A stretch of 64,000 nt of DNA, from the NCBI RefSeq assembly GCF_029478665.1, contig NZ_JARPQB010000001.1, forward strand, positions 1 to 64,000. The letters run 5' to 3'. The translations under genes were made by a program, and so were the position numbers. Of the stretch, positions 36,327 to 44,993 are shown in pieces. Numbering within the stretch: the first letter of the stretch is position 1; each line of letters starts with the position of its first letter. The DNA comes from Pseudomonas entomophila. GTDB taxonomy: Bacteria > Pseudomonadota > Gammaproteobacteria > Pseudomonadales > Pseudomonadaceae. Under the pieces are notes generated by a model. That model was given only the letters and a program-made list of their open reading frames with translations, did not search any database and was not told where the DNA came from.

Positions 36327-36344
36327 TTTGCAGAAATGTGACGC
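36327..36344 (-). promoter_or_regulatory. Degenerate Pho box toward phoX
   Basis: On the minus strand GCGTCAC-ATTT-CTGCAAA (36344-36327) has the 7+4+7 plan of a PhoB site but several mismatches. TACTTA at 36316-36311 follows at the expected ten-base distance and may be the -10. Confidence 0.35.
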
Positions 36345-36409
36345 ACTGTTAAAACGCACGGTTCTTAATGGAGCTGAATAAATAATGCTTTGGAATTAAC
36401 AGCGCCTTT

Positions 36410-36443
36410 CTGCCATTAAACTGTCACGAGAACGCCGCACTAT
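36410..36443 (+). promoter_or_regulatory. Pho box and -10 of the uxpA-gsp operon
   Basis: CTGCCAT (36410-36416), TAAA, CTGTCAC (36421-36427) match the PhoB box CTGTCAT-N4-CTGTCAT with two differences. CACTAT (36438-36443) lies ten bases later, where PhoB-dependent promoters have their -10. Phosphate limitation should therefore switch on uxpA and the secretion genes. Confidence 0.72.
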
Positions 36444-36483
36444 CCGGGACCCAACGTGTACTCGGATAAGGATGGCGGGGTCG

Positions 36484-38127
36484 ATGGCAAGCAACATGGG
36501 CAGGCGTGACGTGATCGGCTGGATGGGCATCGGTGCGCTGGCACCGCTGCTCGGCGCCTGTTCCGCGCTGCCACTGCCCGGTGCTGGCGGTGAGCGGTCG
36601 GTGGACCTGCTATACGTGGCCGATACCCTCGACGCCCGCCTGCCTGGCCAGGCCGTGGTTCCGGCGACCCGCCTGGGCCCGGTGAGCCACCTGGGCCGTG
36701 CGCCGTGGATGAGCGGTTCGAATGCCCGCGACGCACAGCCGGAGCTGGCACCGTTGCTCGATGCCGGGCAGGCCGCACAGGCTCGGTTGGGTGGCTACGC
36801 GGTGCTGGCGGCCCTGCTCGAGCAGCTGCGTGGCGAAGCCGGAGCCGAACGCTGCCTGACCTTGGAGAACGGCCAGTGCTGGAACGGCAGTGGCCTGGCC
36901 TACCTCACCCAAGGCGAGAGTGGCGTGCAGGGCAGCCAACTGCTGGGCAGCGAGGCGCGGGTCAGCAGCGACGAGCGGGTGCTCTGGCCACAGCGCGGCA
37001 CAGCGCTCTACCGGCAGTCTTCTTCTATTACCCTGGGGGCGGGCCTGGCCAGCGAGCAGGCCAAGGCGCTGGGTATCTCAGGTGTGCAGGTGTTCCAGCG
37101 CGGCGGTGTGCGCGTGGCGGTGGTCGGCGTTACCGACCCCTATGCCCAGGACCAGAAGGCCTCCCTCAAGCAGTGGTACCAGTCGTTGTTGCCCAGCTTC
37201 CAGCAGGCCCGCCGCGAGGGCGACCTGGTGGTGGCCCTGGCCGATGTCGGCAGCGGGCCGGGCCTGTGGCTGGCCGAGCGAATCCCGGAAATCGACGTGC
37301 TGCTGTGCGCCCGGGGCCAGGATCTGTGGCCTGCGCCGGTGCAGGCCACCCAGGCCAGTGGGCGGCGAGTGCCGGTGCTGTTCGCCGGTTGCCGGGCCAG
37401 TGGCGCGTTTCGTCTGCGTTGTCGGCAGACAGGCGGGCAATGGCAGTTCGACGCCCGGTTCTTCCCCGCATTCGAGCAGCACCTTCAACCCGGCGCGCTG
37501 GCCCGAGCCGGCCAGCTACGTGGCGTGCTGCACAGACAGCGCAGCGGCCATGCGGCCTGGCTCGACCAACCCTTGGCCCGAGCGCCGCAAGCGCTGTGGC
37601 GGCGCGATACCCGTGGCGGTAGTTGGGACAACCTGTTGCACCAGGCCCTGGCCGACGGCTCGAGCATGCCGGTGCTGCTGCCCGGCCTGCGCTACGACTT
37701 TCCTGTGCAAGCCGGTGAGTCCATCACCCGTGAACACCTGATCAGCCTGACCGGTGGTTACCCCGCACCGGTGCTCGAAGTGCCAGCGCAATCTGTCGAG
37801 CAGGTTCTGGAAAACGCCGCCGAGCAGCTGTTCGGCGACCCGCTGCTGCTGGACAACAGCCAGGACCTGCCGCGCTGGCAGAACCACGCCTGGCAAGTGA
37901 ACTACAGCCCGACCGGCAAGCGAGTCGCCGGGTTCGAACCCGTGCAGGGGCTGTGCCGGACCTTCGGCCTGCATGTCGATGCCCAGGCCGGCGTGCCGTT
38001 GTGGCAAACCGTCGAGGCTTGGCTGGTGCGGCAGGCGCCGGGCTGGCGACTGGCACCCTTGCAGCTGCCCGACGTGCGCTACGTGCAGGGGCACCCCGGC
38101 TGGCACCCGCGTCAGGAGGCGGTGTGA
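36484..38127 (+). CDS. uxpA: Secreted phosphatase lipoprotein UxpA (5'-nucleotidase-like)
   Basis: A 547-residue protein with a Tat-like signal (GRRDVIGWM, Arg7-Arg8) and the lipobox LLGAC (Cys26). The body has the two-part plan of metallophosphatase/5'-nucleotidases: an N-terminal phosphoesterase domain, with VDLLYVADTLDARLPG at the mature start, and a C-terminal 5'-nucleotidase domain near 380-540. UxpA of P. putida is a phosphatase exported by the Xcp system. I prefer ATG at 36484, since AAGGA is eleven nt upstream; ATG at 36472 is too close to it and 36496 has none. gspC overlaps the stop by four bases. Confidence 0.87.
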   Translation: MASNMGRRDVIGWMGIGALAPLLGACSALPLPGAGGERSVDLLYVADTLDARLPGQAVVPATRLGPVSHLGRAPWMSGSNARDAQPELAPLLDAGQAAQARLGGYAVLAALLEQLRGEAGAERCLTLENGQCWNGSGLAYLTQGESGVQGSQLLGSEARVSSDERVLWPQRGTALYRQSSSITLGAGLASEQAKALGISGVQVFQRGGVRVAVVGVTDPYAQDQKASLKQWYQSLLPSFQQARREGDLVVALADVGSGPGLWLAERIPEIDVLLCARGQDLWPAPVQATQASGRRVPVLFAGCRASGAFRLRCRQTGGQWQFDARFFPAFEQHLQPGALARAGQLRGVLHRQRSGHAAWLDQPLARAPQALWRRDTRGGSWDNLLHQALADGSSMPVLLPGLRYDFPVQAGESITREHLISLTGGYPAPVLEVPAQSVEQVLENAAEQLFGDPLLLDNSQDLPRWQNHAWQVNYSPTGKRVAGFEPVQGLCRTFGLHVDAQAGVPLWQTVEAWLVRQAPGWRLAPLQLPDVRYVQGHPGWHPRQEAV

Positions 38128-38549
38128 TCGGTACACGGCGCATCGCCACCGGCCTGTTGCTGACCCTCGCTGGCTGGCTGGCGGCGCAATGCGTGCTGCT
38201 GTTCAGCCAGCAACCGCAACCGGCCCAGGCCGTGCAGCAGATCGAGGTGCCGCTGCCAGGCTTGCTGGTGGGGCACTGGCAGGCACCGGTGGACGATGGC
38301 GTGATACCGCTGACTCGCTTGCCTCTGCATTACCTGGGCGGGCTCAAGGCCCAACCTCTGTCGGCCAGCGTGGTGGTTTTGCGCCACGGCGAGCAGGTGC
38401 GCACCCTGGGCCGTGGCCAGCGCCTGGCGCCGGGCATCGTGCTGCAGGATATCGACGCACAAGGCCTGATTTTCGACAACCACGGGCGGCGCGAGCGCCT
38501 GCCCTGGCCGCCACGCCCCGCCGTGACCGGCTTCAAGCGCCAAGGATGA
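38124..38549 (+). CDS. gspC: Type II secretion protein GspC, short form
   Basis: A 141-residue inner-membrane protein starting at GTG in the overlap GTGA with the uxpA stop. One membrane helix (about 8-24) precedes a periplasmic homology region (PLTRLPLHYLGGLKAQPLSASVVVLRHG, then GQRLAPGIVLQDI). GspC links the inner-membrane platform to the secretin GspD. It stops after the homology region; the PDZ or coiled-coil C-terminal domain of the usual 230-300-residue GspC is missing. Position before gspD supports the call. The gene is also called xcpP in Pseudomonas. Confidence 0.83.
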   Translation: MIGTRRIATGLLLTLAGWLAAQCVLLFSQQPQPAQAVQQIEVPLPGLLVGHWQAPVDDGVIPLTRLPLHYLGGLKAQPLSASVVVLRHGEQVRTLGRGQRLAPGIVLQDIDAQGLIFDNHGRRERLPWPPRPAVTGFKRQG

Positions 38550-40508
38550 ATGATGATCGCACGGTACTGTCTGGCCGGGGTGCTCACCCTGGGCCTGTCC
38601 CTGGCCTGGGCCGAGGAGCCGGAAGTGTTCGCCGACGATGGCACGCCGCTGTATGAGGTGAACTTCGTCGACACCGAGCTGGGCGAGTTCATCGACAGCG
38701 TGTCGCGCATCACCGGCACCACCTTCATCGTCGACCCGCGAGTGCAGGGCAAGGTCACCGTGCGCACGGTCGATCGCCATGACGCCGACGCCATCTACGA
38801 TATCTTCCTCGCTCAACTGCGTGCCCAGGGCTTCGCCACGGTGGACCTGCCCAACGGCAGCGTGAAGATCGTCCCCGACCAGGCCGCGCGCCTGGAGCCG
38901 GTGCCGGTGGAGCGGCCCGGCAAGAAGTCCGAAGGCAGCGATGGCGTGGCCACCCGCGTTTTCAACGTGCGCAATGCCGCCAGCGAGCAGATGCTCAACA
39001 TCCTCAAGCCGCTGATCGACCCGCGGGTCGGGGTGATCACGCCTTACCCGGCCGCCAACCTGCTGGTGGTCACCGACTGGCGCAGCAACCTCGAACGCAT
39101 CGACAGCCTGCTGCGCCAGCTCGACCAGGTCAGCGACGAACCGCTGCAGGTGATGCCGCTCAAGCACGCCAGCGCCGCCGACACGGCGGGGCTGGTGACC
39201 CGCTTGCTGGGCCGCGAGCAAGGCGCCGACAGCGCCCAGGTGGTCGCCGACCCGCGCAGCAACGCCCTGCTGGTGCGCGGCAGTGCCGACAGCCGCGAGC
39301 GGGTGCGCGCCTTGCTTGCCCAACTGGACCGGCCAAGCGAGAACCGGCACAGCAGCAACACCCAGGTGATGTATCTGCGCCATGCCAATGCCGCCGAGGT
39401 GGTCAAGGTGTTGCGCGGGTTGGGCCAGAGCGGCGCGGTGCCGAGCGATGGCGGCGAGGGAGAGGGCAAGGACAAGCCGTTGCAGGCGGCCAGCGATTCC
39501 GGCATCCGCCTCGAATATGAAGAGGGCACCAACGCCGTGGTCATGGTCGGCCCCGACAGCGAGCTGGCCGCCTACCGCAGTATCGTCGAGCAGCTGGATA
39601 TCCGCCGGGCGCAGGTGGTGGTCGAAGCGATCATCGCCGAAGTGTCCGACAGCAGCGCCCAGGAGCTGGGCGTGCAATGGCTGTTCGCCGACGAGAAGTT
39701 CGGCGCGGGCATCGTCAACTTCGGCAGCAACGGGGTGAACATCGCCAATATCGCCGGCGCGGCCAGCAGCGGCGACAACGAAAAGCTCGGCAAGCTGCTG
39801 TCGGCGACCACGGGCGCCACCGTCGGCTTCGGCCATTTCGGCGGTGGTTTCAACTTCGCCATGCTGGTCAACGCGCTCAAGGGCAAGAGCGGCTTCAACC
39901 TGCTGTCCACCCCGACCCTGCTGACCCTCGACAACGCCGAGGCGTCGATCCTGGTGGGCCAGGAGGTGCCGTTCGTCACAGGCTCCGTCACCCAGAACAA
40001 CGCCAACCCCTACCAGACCATCGAGCGCAAGGAAGTGGGGGTGAAGCTGCGCATCAAGCCGCAGGTCAATGTCGACAACAGCGTGCGCCTGGACATCGTC
40101 CAGGAGGTATCGTCGATCGCCGATTCCCGCGCGGCCAGCGATGTGATCACCAACAAGCGCGAGATCAAGACCAAGGTCATGGTCGAGGATAACGGCCTGG
40201 TGATTCTCGGCGGCCTGATCAGCGACGAGCTGAGCACCAGCAACCAGCGTGTGCCGTTGCTCGGTGACATCCCCGGCCTGGGCCGGCTGTTCCGCTCTGA
40301 CGCCAGCAAGAACACCAAGCAGAACCTGATGGTGTTCATCCGCCCGCGCATCCTGCGCGACGGCGAGAGCCTGGCCGGGCTCAGCCAGCAGAAATACCAG
40401 AGCCTGCGCCAGGACACCCCGCTCAAACTGCCGGCGCTGGCCGAAGGCATGCCGCTGTTGCAGGCGTTCCCGGCCAGCCGGGCGCGGCTCGAAGGCGGTG
40501 ACTGGTGA
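38550..40508 (+). CDS. gspD: Type II secretion secretin GspD
   Basis: A 652-residue outer-membrane secretin, which forms the exit channel. A signal peptide (residues 1-21, ending LAWAEE) precedes the N0-N3 domains (about 30-380, with VNFVDTELGEFIDSVSRITG in N0), then the secretin core with VGQEVPFVTGS and the end motif VPLLGDIPGLGRLFRS. It starts directly after the gspC stop and overlaps gspE by one base. No pilotin gene is seen nearby. xcpQ in Pseudomonas terms. Confidence 0.95.
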   Translation: MMIARYCLAGVLTLGLSLAWAEEPEVFADDGTPLYEVNFVDTELGEFIDSVSRITGTTFIVDPRVQGKVTVRTVDRHDADAIYDIFLAQLRAQGFATVDLPNGSVKIVPDQAARLEPVPVERPGKKSEGSDGVATRVFNVRNAASEQMLNILKPLIDPRVGVITPYPAANLLVVTDWRSNLERIDSLLRQLDQVSDEPLQVMPLKHASAADTAGLVTRLLGREQGADSAQVVADPRSNALLVRGSADSRERVRALLAQLDRPSENRHSSNTQVMYLRHANAAEVVKVLRGLGQSGAVPSDGGEGEGKDKPLQAASDSGIRLEYEEGTNAVVMVGPDSELAAYRSIVEQLDIRRAQVVVEAIIAEVSDSSAQELGVQWLFADEKFGAGIVNFGSNGVNIANIAGAASSGDNEKLGKLLSATTGATVGFGHFGGGFNFAMLVNALKGKSGFNLLSTPTLLTLDNAEASILVGQEVPFVTGSVTQNNANPYQTIERKEVGVKLRIKPQVNVDNSVRLDIVQEVSSIADSRAASDVITNKREIKTKVMVEDNGLVILGGLISDELSTSNQRVPLLGDIPGLGRLFRSDASKNTKQNLMVFIRPRILRDGESLAGLSQQKYQSLRQDTPLKLPALAEGMPLLQAFPASRARLEGGDW

Positions 40509-41947
40509 TGCTGCCTTATCGTCTGGCGCGCCAGAGCGGCCTGGCCATGTCCCCCTGCGAGGGCGGATGGCAGTTGTGGCTTCGCGGTGACGCCGACAGT
40601 GACCAGCTTCAGGAGCTGTTGCGCGTTCATGGCCAGCCACATGCTTTGGAACACCTCGACCATGCCCAGTTCGACGAGCGCCTCGGCCAGCTCTACCAGG
40701 CCGGCGAGGCGGCGACCGAAGCCTTGATCGAGGGCATTGGCGAACAGGTCGACCTCGACAGCCTGATGAGCGAGATGCCGCGCATCGAGGACCTGCTGGA
40801 AAGCGACGACGAAGCGCCGGTGATCCGCCTGATCAACGGCCTGTTCGGCCAGGCCCTGCGCCTGCGTGCCTCGGATATCCATATCGAGACCTTCGAGCAG
40901 AGCCTGGTGGTACGCCTGCGGGTCGACGGTCACCTGCGCGAAGTGCTGCGCCCGCCGCGGGCACTGTCGGCGATGCTGGTGTCGCGGATCAAGGTGATGG
41001 CCCGTTTGGACATCGCCGAGAAGCGCCAGCCCCAGGACGGCCGTATCACCCTGCGCGCCGCCGGGCGCGAGGTGGACGTGCGCGTCTCGACCCTGCCCGG
41101 CATCCACGGTGAGCGGGTGGTGATGCGCGTGCTCGACAAGCAGGCCAGCCTGCTGGCGCTGGACAACCTGGGCATGCCCGCCACTGTGTTGCGCGGCCTG
41201 CGCGGCTGCCTGGCGCGGCCCAACGGCATCGTGCTGTCCACCGGCCCCACCGGCTCGGGCAAGACCACCACCCTGTACGCCAGCCTCAACAGTCTCAACG
41301 ACGGCAGCCGTAACATCCTCACCGTCGAGGACCCGGTGGAATACGCCATCGCCGGTATCGGCCAGACCGCTATCAACCCACGGGCCGGCTTGACCTTCGC
41401 CAGCGGCCTGCGGGCCATCCTGCGTCAGGACCCGGACGTGATCATGCTGGGTGAGATCCGCGACCAGGAAACCGCGCAGATCGCCGTGCAGGCCAGCCTC
41501 ACCGGGCACCTGGTGCTGTCGACGCTGCACACCAACAGCGCCGTGGGGGCGGTGACCCGCCTGCGCGACATGGGGGTCGAGCCGTTCCTGATCGCCTCGT
41601 GCCTGCGCGGGGTGCTGGCCCAGCGCCTGGTGCGGCGGCTGTGCGCCTGCGCGATGGCGCGGCCGCTGCACAGCGCGGAGCGCGAGATGTGGCCGCAACT
41701 GGTCGAAACCTATCATCCGGTGGGCTGCGAGCATTGCCAGGGCAGCGGCTATGTCGGGCGCCTGGGGTTGTACGAATTCATTGAACTGGACGACGGGCTG
41801 GTGGCGTTGCTCTACGACGGCCAGAGCGAACTGGCCATGCAGGCGTACCTGGAGGGTCGCCGGCAGAGCCTGGTGGCGATGGCCGCCGACTGCCTGGCGC
41901 AGGGCCAGACCAGCCTCGCCGAAGTGTTGCGTGTGGTGCAGGGCTGA
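40508..41947 (+). CDS. gspE: Type II secretion ATPase GspE
   Basis: A 479-residue cytoplasmic ATPase that drives pseudopilus assembly. Walker A GPTGSGKTT is at residues 246-254, the Asp box in LTVEDPVEY follows, Walker B is in MLGEIRDQETA and the His box in LSTLHTNSA. A CxC...CxxC zinc site (CACA, then CEHCQGSG) lies near the C-terminus as in typical GspE. The ATG overlaps the gspD stop in TGATG; an in-frame GTG one codon earlier is possible. xcpR in Pseudomonas terms. Confidence 0.95.
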   Translation: MLPYRLARQSGLAMSPCEGGWQLWLRGDADSDQLQELLRVHGQPHALEHLDHAQFDERLGQLYQAGEAATEALIEGIGEQVDLDSLMSEMPRIEDLLESDDEAPVIRLINGLFGQALRLRASDIHIETFEQSLVVRLRVDGHLREVLRPPRALSAMLVSRIKVMARLDIAEKRQPQDGRITLRAAGREVDVRVSTLPGIHGERVVMRVLDKQASLLALDNLGMPATVLRGLRGCLARPNGIVLSTGPTGSGKTTTLYASLNSLNDGSRNILTVEDPVEYAIAGIGQTAINPRAGLTFASGLRAILRQDPDVIMLGEIRDQETAQIAVQASLTGHLVLSTLHTNSAVGAVTRLRDMGVEPFLIASCLRGVLAQRLVRRLCACAMARPLHSAEREMWPQLVETYHPVGCEHCQGSGYVGRLGLYEFIELDDGLVALLYDGQSELAMQAYLEGRRQSLVAMAADCLAQGQTSLAEVLRVVQG

Positions 41948-41950
41948 CCG

Positions 41951-43153
41951 ATGCCGACGTATCGCTACCAGGCCGTGGACCTCGCCGGCAAGGCGCACAA
42001 GGCCAGCGTGCAAGCCGACAGCGAGCGCCATGCGCGCCAGTTGTTGCGTGAGCAGGGGCTGTTTGCCCGGCACTTGCAGCGCCATGAGGCCGGCCAGGCC
42101 CAGCCACGTCGCCAGCGTTTGAGCCGTGCCCAGCTGTGCGAGCTGACCCGCCAGCTGGCGACGCTGGTCGGTGCCGGCATCCCGTTGGTTGATGCCTTGG
42201 CCACCCTTGAACGGCAACTGCGCCAGCCGGCCCTGCACGCCGTGCTGGTGGCGTTGCGCGGCGCCCTCGCTGAAGGACTGGGGCTGGCCCGTAGCCTGGC
42301 GCGCCAGGGGGTGCCCTTCACTGGCTTGTACTGCGCGCTGGTCGAGGCCGGCGAGCGCTCGGGGCGTTTGGGGCAGGTGCTGGCGCGCCTGGCCGATCAC
42401 CTGGAACAAGTGCAACGCCAGCGCCACAAGGCGCGCACCGCGCTGATCTACCCGGCGGTGCTGATGGGCGTGTCGCTGGCGGTGGTGGTCGGCCTGATGA
42501 CCTTCGTGGTGCCCAAGCTCACCGAACAATTCGCCCATTCCGGGCAGAGCCTGCCCTTCATCACGTCGTTGCTGATCGGCCTCAGCCAGGGGCTGGTTCA
42601 AGTGGGGCCCTACCTGTTGGTGCTGGCGCTCATGCTGACGCTGTTCGCAGGCGTGCTGCTGCGCAAGCCCCACTGGTGCCTGCGCCGCGACGACCTGCTG
42701 CTGCGCCTGCCACGCATCGGCCAGGTCCTGCAGGTGCTGGAGAGCGCGCGGCTGGCGCGCAGCCTGGCGATCCTCTGCGGCAGCGGCGTGGCCCTGCTCG
42801 AAGCCTTGCAGGTGGCCACCGAGACGGTCGGCAACCGGCGTATCCGCGCGGCGATGGAGCAGGTGCGCCTGCAGGTGCAGGGCGGCACCAGCCTGCACCG
42901 GGCGCTGGACGGCGCCGGCCAGTTTCCGCCGTTGCTGGTGAACATGGTCGGCAGCGGCGAAGCCAGCGGCACCCTGGCCGACATGCTCGAACGGGTGGCC
43001 GATGACCAGGAGCGCGGCTTCGCCCGCCAGGTGGACACCGCGATGGCGCTGTTCGAGCCGCTGATGATCCTGGTGATGGGCGGCGTGGTGCTGTTCATCG
43101 TGCTGGCGGTGCTGCTGCCGATCATGCAGCTCAATCAAGGATTGCAACTGTGA
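41951..43153 (+). CDS. gspF: Type II secretion platform protein GspF
   Basis: A 400-residue polytopic inner-membrane protein with two homologous halves and three membrane helices (about 165-190, 215-240 and 370-395). It begins YRYQAVDLAGKAHKASV, a typical GspF start, and has GERSGRLGQVLARLADHLE and GEASGTLADMLERVAD, the paired GspF signatures. It works as the core of the assembly platform with GspE, L and M. xcpS in Pseudomonas terms. Confidence 0.95.
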   Translation: MPTYRYQAVDLAGKAHKASVQADSERHARQLLREQGLFARHLQRHEAGQAQPRRQRLSRAQLCELTRQLATLVGAGIPLVDALATLERQLRQPALHAVLVALRGALAEGLGLARSLARQGVPFTGLYCALVEAGERSGRLGQVLARLADHLEQVQRQRHKARTALIYPAVLMGVSLAVVVGLMTFVVPKLTEQFAHSGQSLPFITSLLIGLSQGLVQVGPYLLVLALMLTLFAGVLLRKPHWCLRRDDLLLRLPRIGQVLQVLESARLARSLAILCGSGVALLEALQVATETVGNRRIRAAMEQVRLQVQGGTSLHRALDGAGQFPPLLVNMVGSGEASGTLADMLERVADDQERGFARQVDTAMALFEPLMILVMGGVVLFIVLAVLLPIMQLNQGLQL

Positions 43154-43167
43154 CAAGGAGAACTTCG

Positions 43168-43602
43168 ATGCAGCAACGACACAAGCGCCAGGGTGGTTTC
43201 ACCCTGATGGAGATCATGGTGGTGATCTTCATCATCGGCCTGCTGATCGCCGTGGTCGCGCCCAGTGTGCTGGGCAACCAGGACAAGGCGATGAAGCAGA
43301 AGGTGATGGCCGACCTGGCCACCCTGGAGCAGGCGCTGGACATGTACCGCCTGGACAACCTGCGCTTCCCCAGCAACGAGCAGGGCCTGGCCGCGCTGGC
43401 GAAGAAGCCCACCCAGGAGCCGCTGCCGCGCAGTTGGCGCAGCGATGGCTATATCCGCCGCCTGCCGGAAGATCCGTGGGGCACGCCGTACCAGTACCGC
43501 ATGCCGGGTGAACATGGCCGGGTCGATGTGTATTCGCTCGGCGCCGATGGCGTGCCGGGTGGCGAAGGGCTGGATGCCGACCTGGGCAACTGGGCGCTGT
43601 GA
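43168..43602 (+). CDS. gspG: Major pseudopilin GspG
   Basis: A 144-residue type IV pilin-like protein that forms the bulk of the pseudopilus. The prepilin site is G10/F11 (RQGGFTLMEIMVV), with Glu15 at mature position 5. The C-terminal part has the GspG calcium-site region with DPWGTPYQYR and ends GLDADLGNWAL. AAGGAG lies eight nt before the ATG at 43168. The prepilin peptidase (PilD) must be encoded outside the window. xcpT in Pseudomonas terms. Confidence 0.96.
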   Translation: MQQRHKRQGGFTLMEIMVVIFIIGLLIAVVAPSVLGNQDKAMKQKVMADLATLEQALDMYRLDNLRFPSNEQGLAALAKKPTQEPLPRSWRSDGYIRRLPEDPWGTPYQYRMPGEHGRVDVYSLGADGVPGGEGLDADLGNWAL

Positions 43603-43603
43603 C

Positions 43604-44041
43604 ATGCGTCGGCAGGGTGGTTTCAGTCTGCTCGAGTTGCTGGTGGTGCTGGCCATCGCCGGGTTGATGACCAGCCTGGCCGTGGCTTGGCTCGACAGTG
43701 CCAATGCCGGCGTCGATCAGGCGCTGGAGCGTTTGGCGACTGCGACCGAGGCCCAGGGCGAACTGGCGCGTCATGCCGGGCAGTTGCGTGGCCTGCGCTG
43801 GAACGGCCAGCGCCCGCAGTTCGTGCGCCAGGAGCGTGGACGCTGGGTGGTCGAGCCGGTCGCCCTGGGCGAGTGGCCCAAGGGCCTGCGCCCAGACTGG
43901 CCGAGCAGCCCGGCGCCGGTGCTGGTGTTCACCCCCGACGGTTGGGCCCGGCCTGGCAGTGTGCGTTGGCATTGGGCCGATGGCAGCCAGGGCTGGCACT
44001 GGGGCCGTGATGGCCGCTTGCAGGTGAGCCGTGTCCAATGA
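43604..44041 (+). CDS. gspH: Minor pseudopilin GspH
   Basis: A 145-residue pseudopilin with prepilin site G6/F7 (RRQGGFSLLELLVVLAIAG) and Glu11 at mature position 5. The C-terminal half is beta-rich and shows little conservation, as is usual for GspH. It begins one base after the gspG stop and overlaps gspI by four bases in ATGA. GspH joins the pseudopilus below the tip complex. xcpU in Pseudomonas terms. Confidence 0.88.
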   Translation: MRRQGGFSLLELLVVLAIAGLMTSLAVAWLDSANAGVDQALERLATATEAQGELARHAGQLRGLRWNGQRPQFVRQERGRWVVEPVALGEWPKGLRPDWPSSPAPVLVFTPDGWARPGSVRWHWADGSQGWHWGRDGRLQVSRVQ

Positions 44042-44406
44042 CGCGCAGGCAAGAGGGTTTCACGCTGCTTGAAGTGAGCGTCGCGCTGGCGATCGCCGCT
44101 GTGTTGGCGGTGATCACCAGCCAGGTCTTGCGTCAGCGCCTGGCAGTACAGGACACCGTGCAACAGCACCGACTCGGCGTGCTCTGCGCCCGTGAGTTGC
44201 AGGCGCGGTTCGTGGTCGAGCAGTACTGGCCAGCGACCAATGAAGACGCTGGCGAGCTGACCCAGGGCGGGCAGGTTTGCCATTGGCACTTGCAGTTGCG
44301 GCGCACGGGTGTGCGTGACCTGCGCCGCGGCGAACTGCGGTTGTATACCGACCGCGATCAGCGCCTGCCACTTGGGCAGTACACCGTGTTCCTGGAGCGC
44401 CCATGA
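44038..44406 (+). CDS. gspI: Minor pseudopilin GspI
   Basis: A 122-residue pseudopilin with prepilin site G7/F8 (RRQEGFTLLEVSVALAIAA), Glu12 at mature position 5 and a short globular domain of about 90 residues, the usual GspI size. In model systems GspI forms the pseudopilus tip with GspJ and GspK. It overlaps gspH and gspJ by four bases each. xcpV in Pseudomonas terms. Confidence 0.88.
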   Translation: MTRRQEGFTLLEVSVALAIAAVLAVITSQVLRQRLAVQDTVQQHRLGVLCARELQARFVVEQYWPATNEDAGELTQGGQVCHWHLQLRRTGVRDLRRGELRLYTDRDQRLPLGQYTVFLERP

Positions 44407-44993
44407 AGCGAAGGCAGGCGGGCATGACCCTGGTCGAACTGATGGTTGCCCTGGCCTTGACCGCATTGCTGGGCTTGCTGCTGGCGGCGTTGGTCAATGG
44501 CTGGCTGAGGGTGCGTGAGCGGCTTGATCAGCCACAACGGGAAACCCAGGTGGTGGACTTCTGCCTGGCGCTTGAGCGGCGCTTCGACAGCCCTGTGCTG
44601 CGCCGTGTGTATGAACAACGCCTGCCCTTGCCGGTGCGCTGGCTCGATTGGCAGCCCGACCGCCAGCAACTGCTCTGGGTGGCCGCCGCGGCGTGGCCGC
44701 AGGCCGAAGGTGGTTCGCGCCTGCAGCGTCAGCGCCTGCGTTTCGAACCGCGTGAACAGCAGTTGCTGGTAGAAACCTCCGCCGACCTCTATGCCGCCGC
44801 AGCCCCGCACTGGGTGTTGCGCGAACGGCTGGAGCGGGTCGGCGCGATGAGCCTGCTTTACCACCAGTCTGGCCAATGGCTGGCCTGGCCTTCCGATCAA
44901 CCGACGCATCCCGGATGGGGTGTGCGCCTGGAGTTCGTGCGTGATGGAGCACCTTATACCTGTACCTTCGTGCTGCCTTGGGGGCGCTCGTGA
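44403..44993 (+). CDS. gspJ: Minor pseudopilin GspJ
   Basis: A 196-residue pseudopilin with the prepilin site G7/M8 (RRQAGMTLVELMVALALTA), Glu12 at mature position 5 and a larger beta-rich domain (about 160 residues), typical of GspJ. It overlaps gspI and the following gspL. The gene that should come next in the standard order, gspK, is not here. xcpW in Pseudomonas terms. Confidence 0.88.
   Translation: MKRRQAGMTLVELMVALALTALLGLLLAALVNGWLRVRERLDQPQRETQVVDFCLALERRFDSPVLRRVYEQRLPLPVRWLDWQPDRQQLLWVAAAAWPQAEGGSRLQRQRLRFEPREQQLLVETSADLYAAAAPHWVLRERLERVGAMSLLYHQSGQWLAWPSDQPTHPGWGVRLEFVRDGAPYTCTFVLPWGRS

Noticed and set aside
36440-36778. Minus-strand open frame in the phoX-uxpA gap and the uxpA start
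   Set aside because: Pro/Arg-rich, antisense to the uxpA signal sequence and without a ribosome-binding site.
38112-40640. An 842-codon minus-strand open frame over gspC-gspD
   Set aside because: Same reason: a compositional shadow of a real gene with low-complexity His/Ala/Gln sequence.
40010-43156. A 1048-codon open frame on the minus strand across gspD-gspF
   Set aside because: It is antisense to three clearly recognised type II secretion genes, is rich in His/Gln/Arg as expected from reading GC-rich codons backwards, and has no family motifs.
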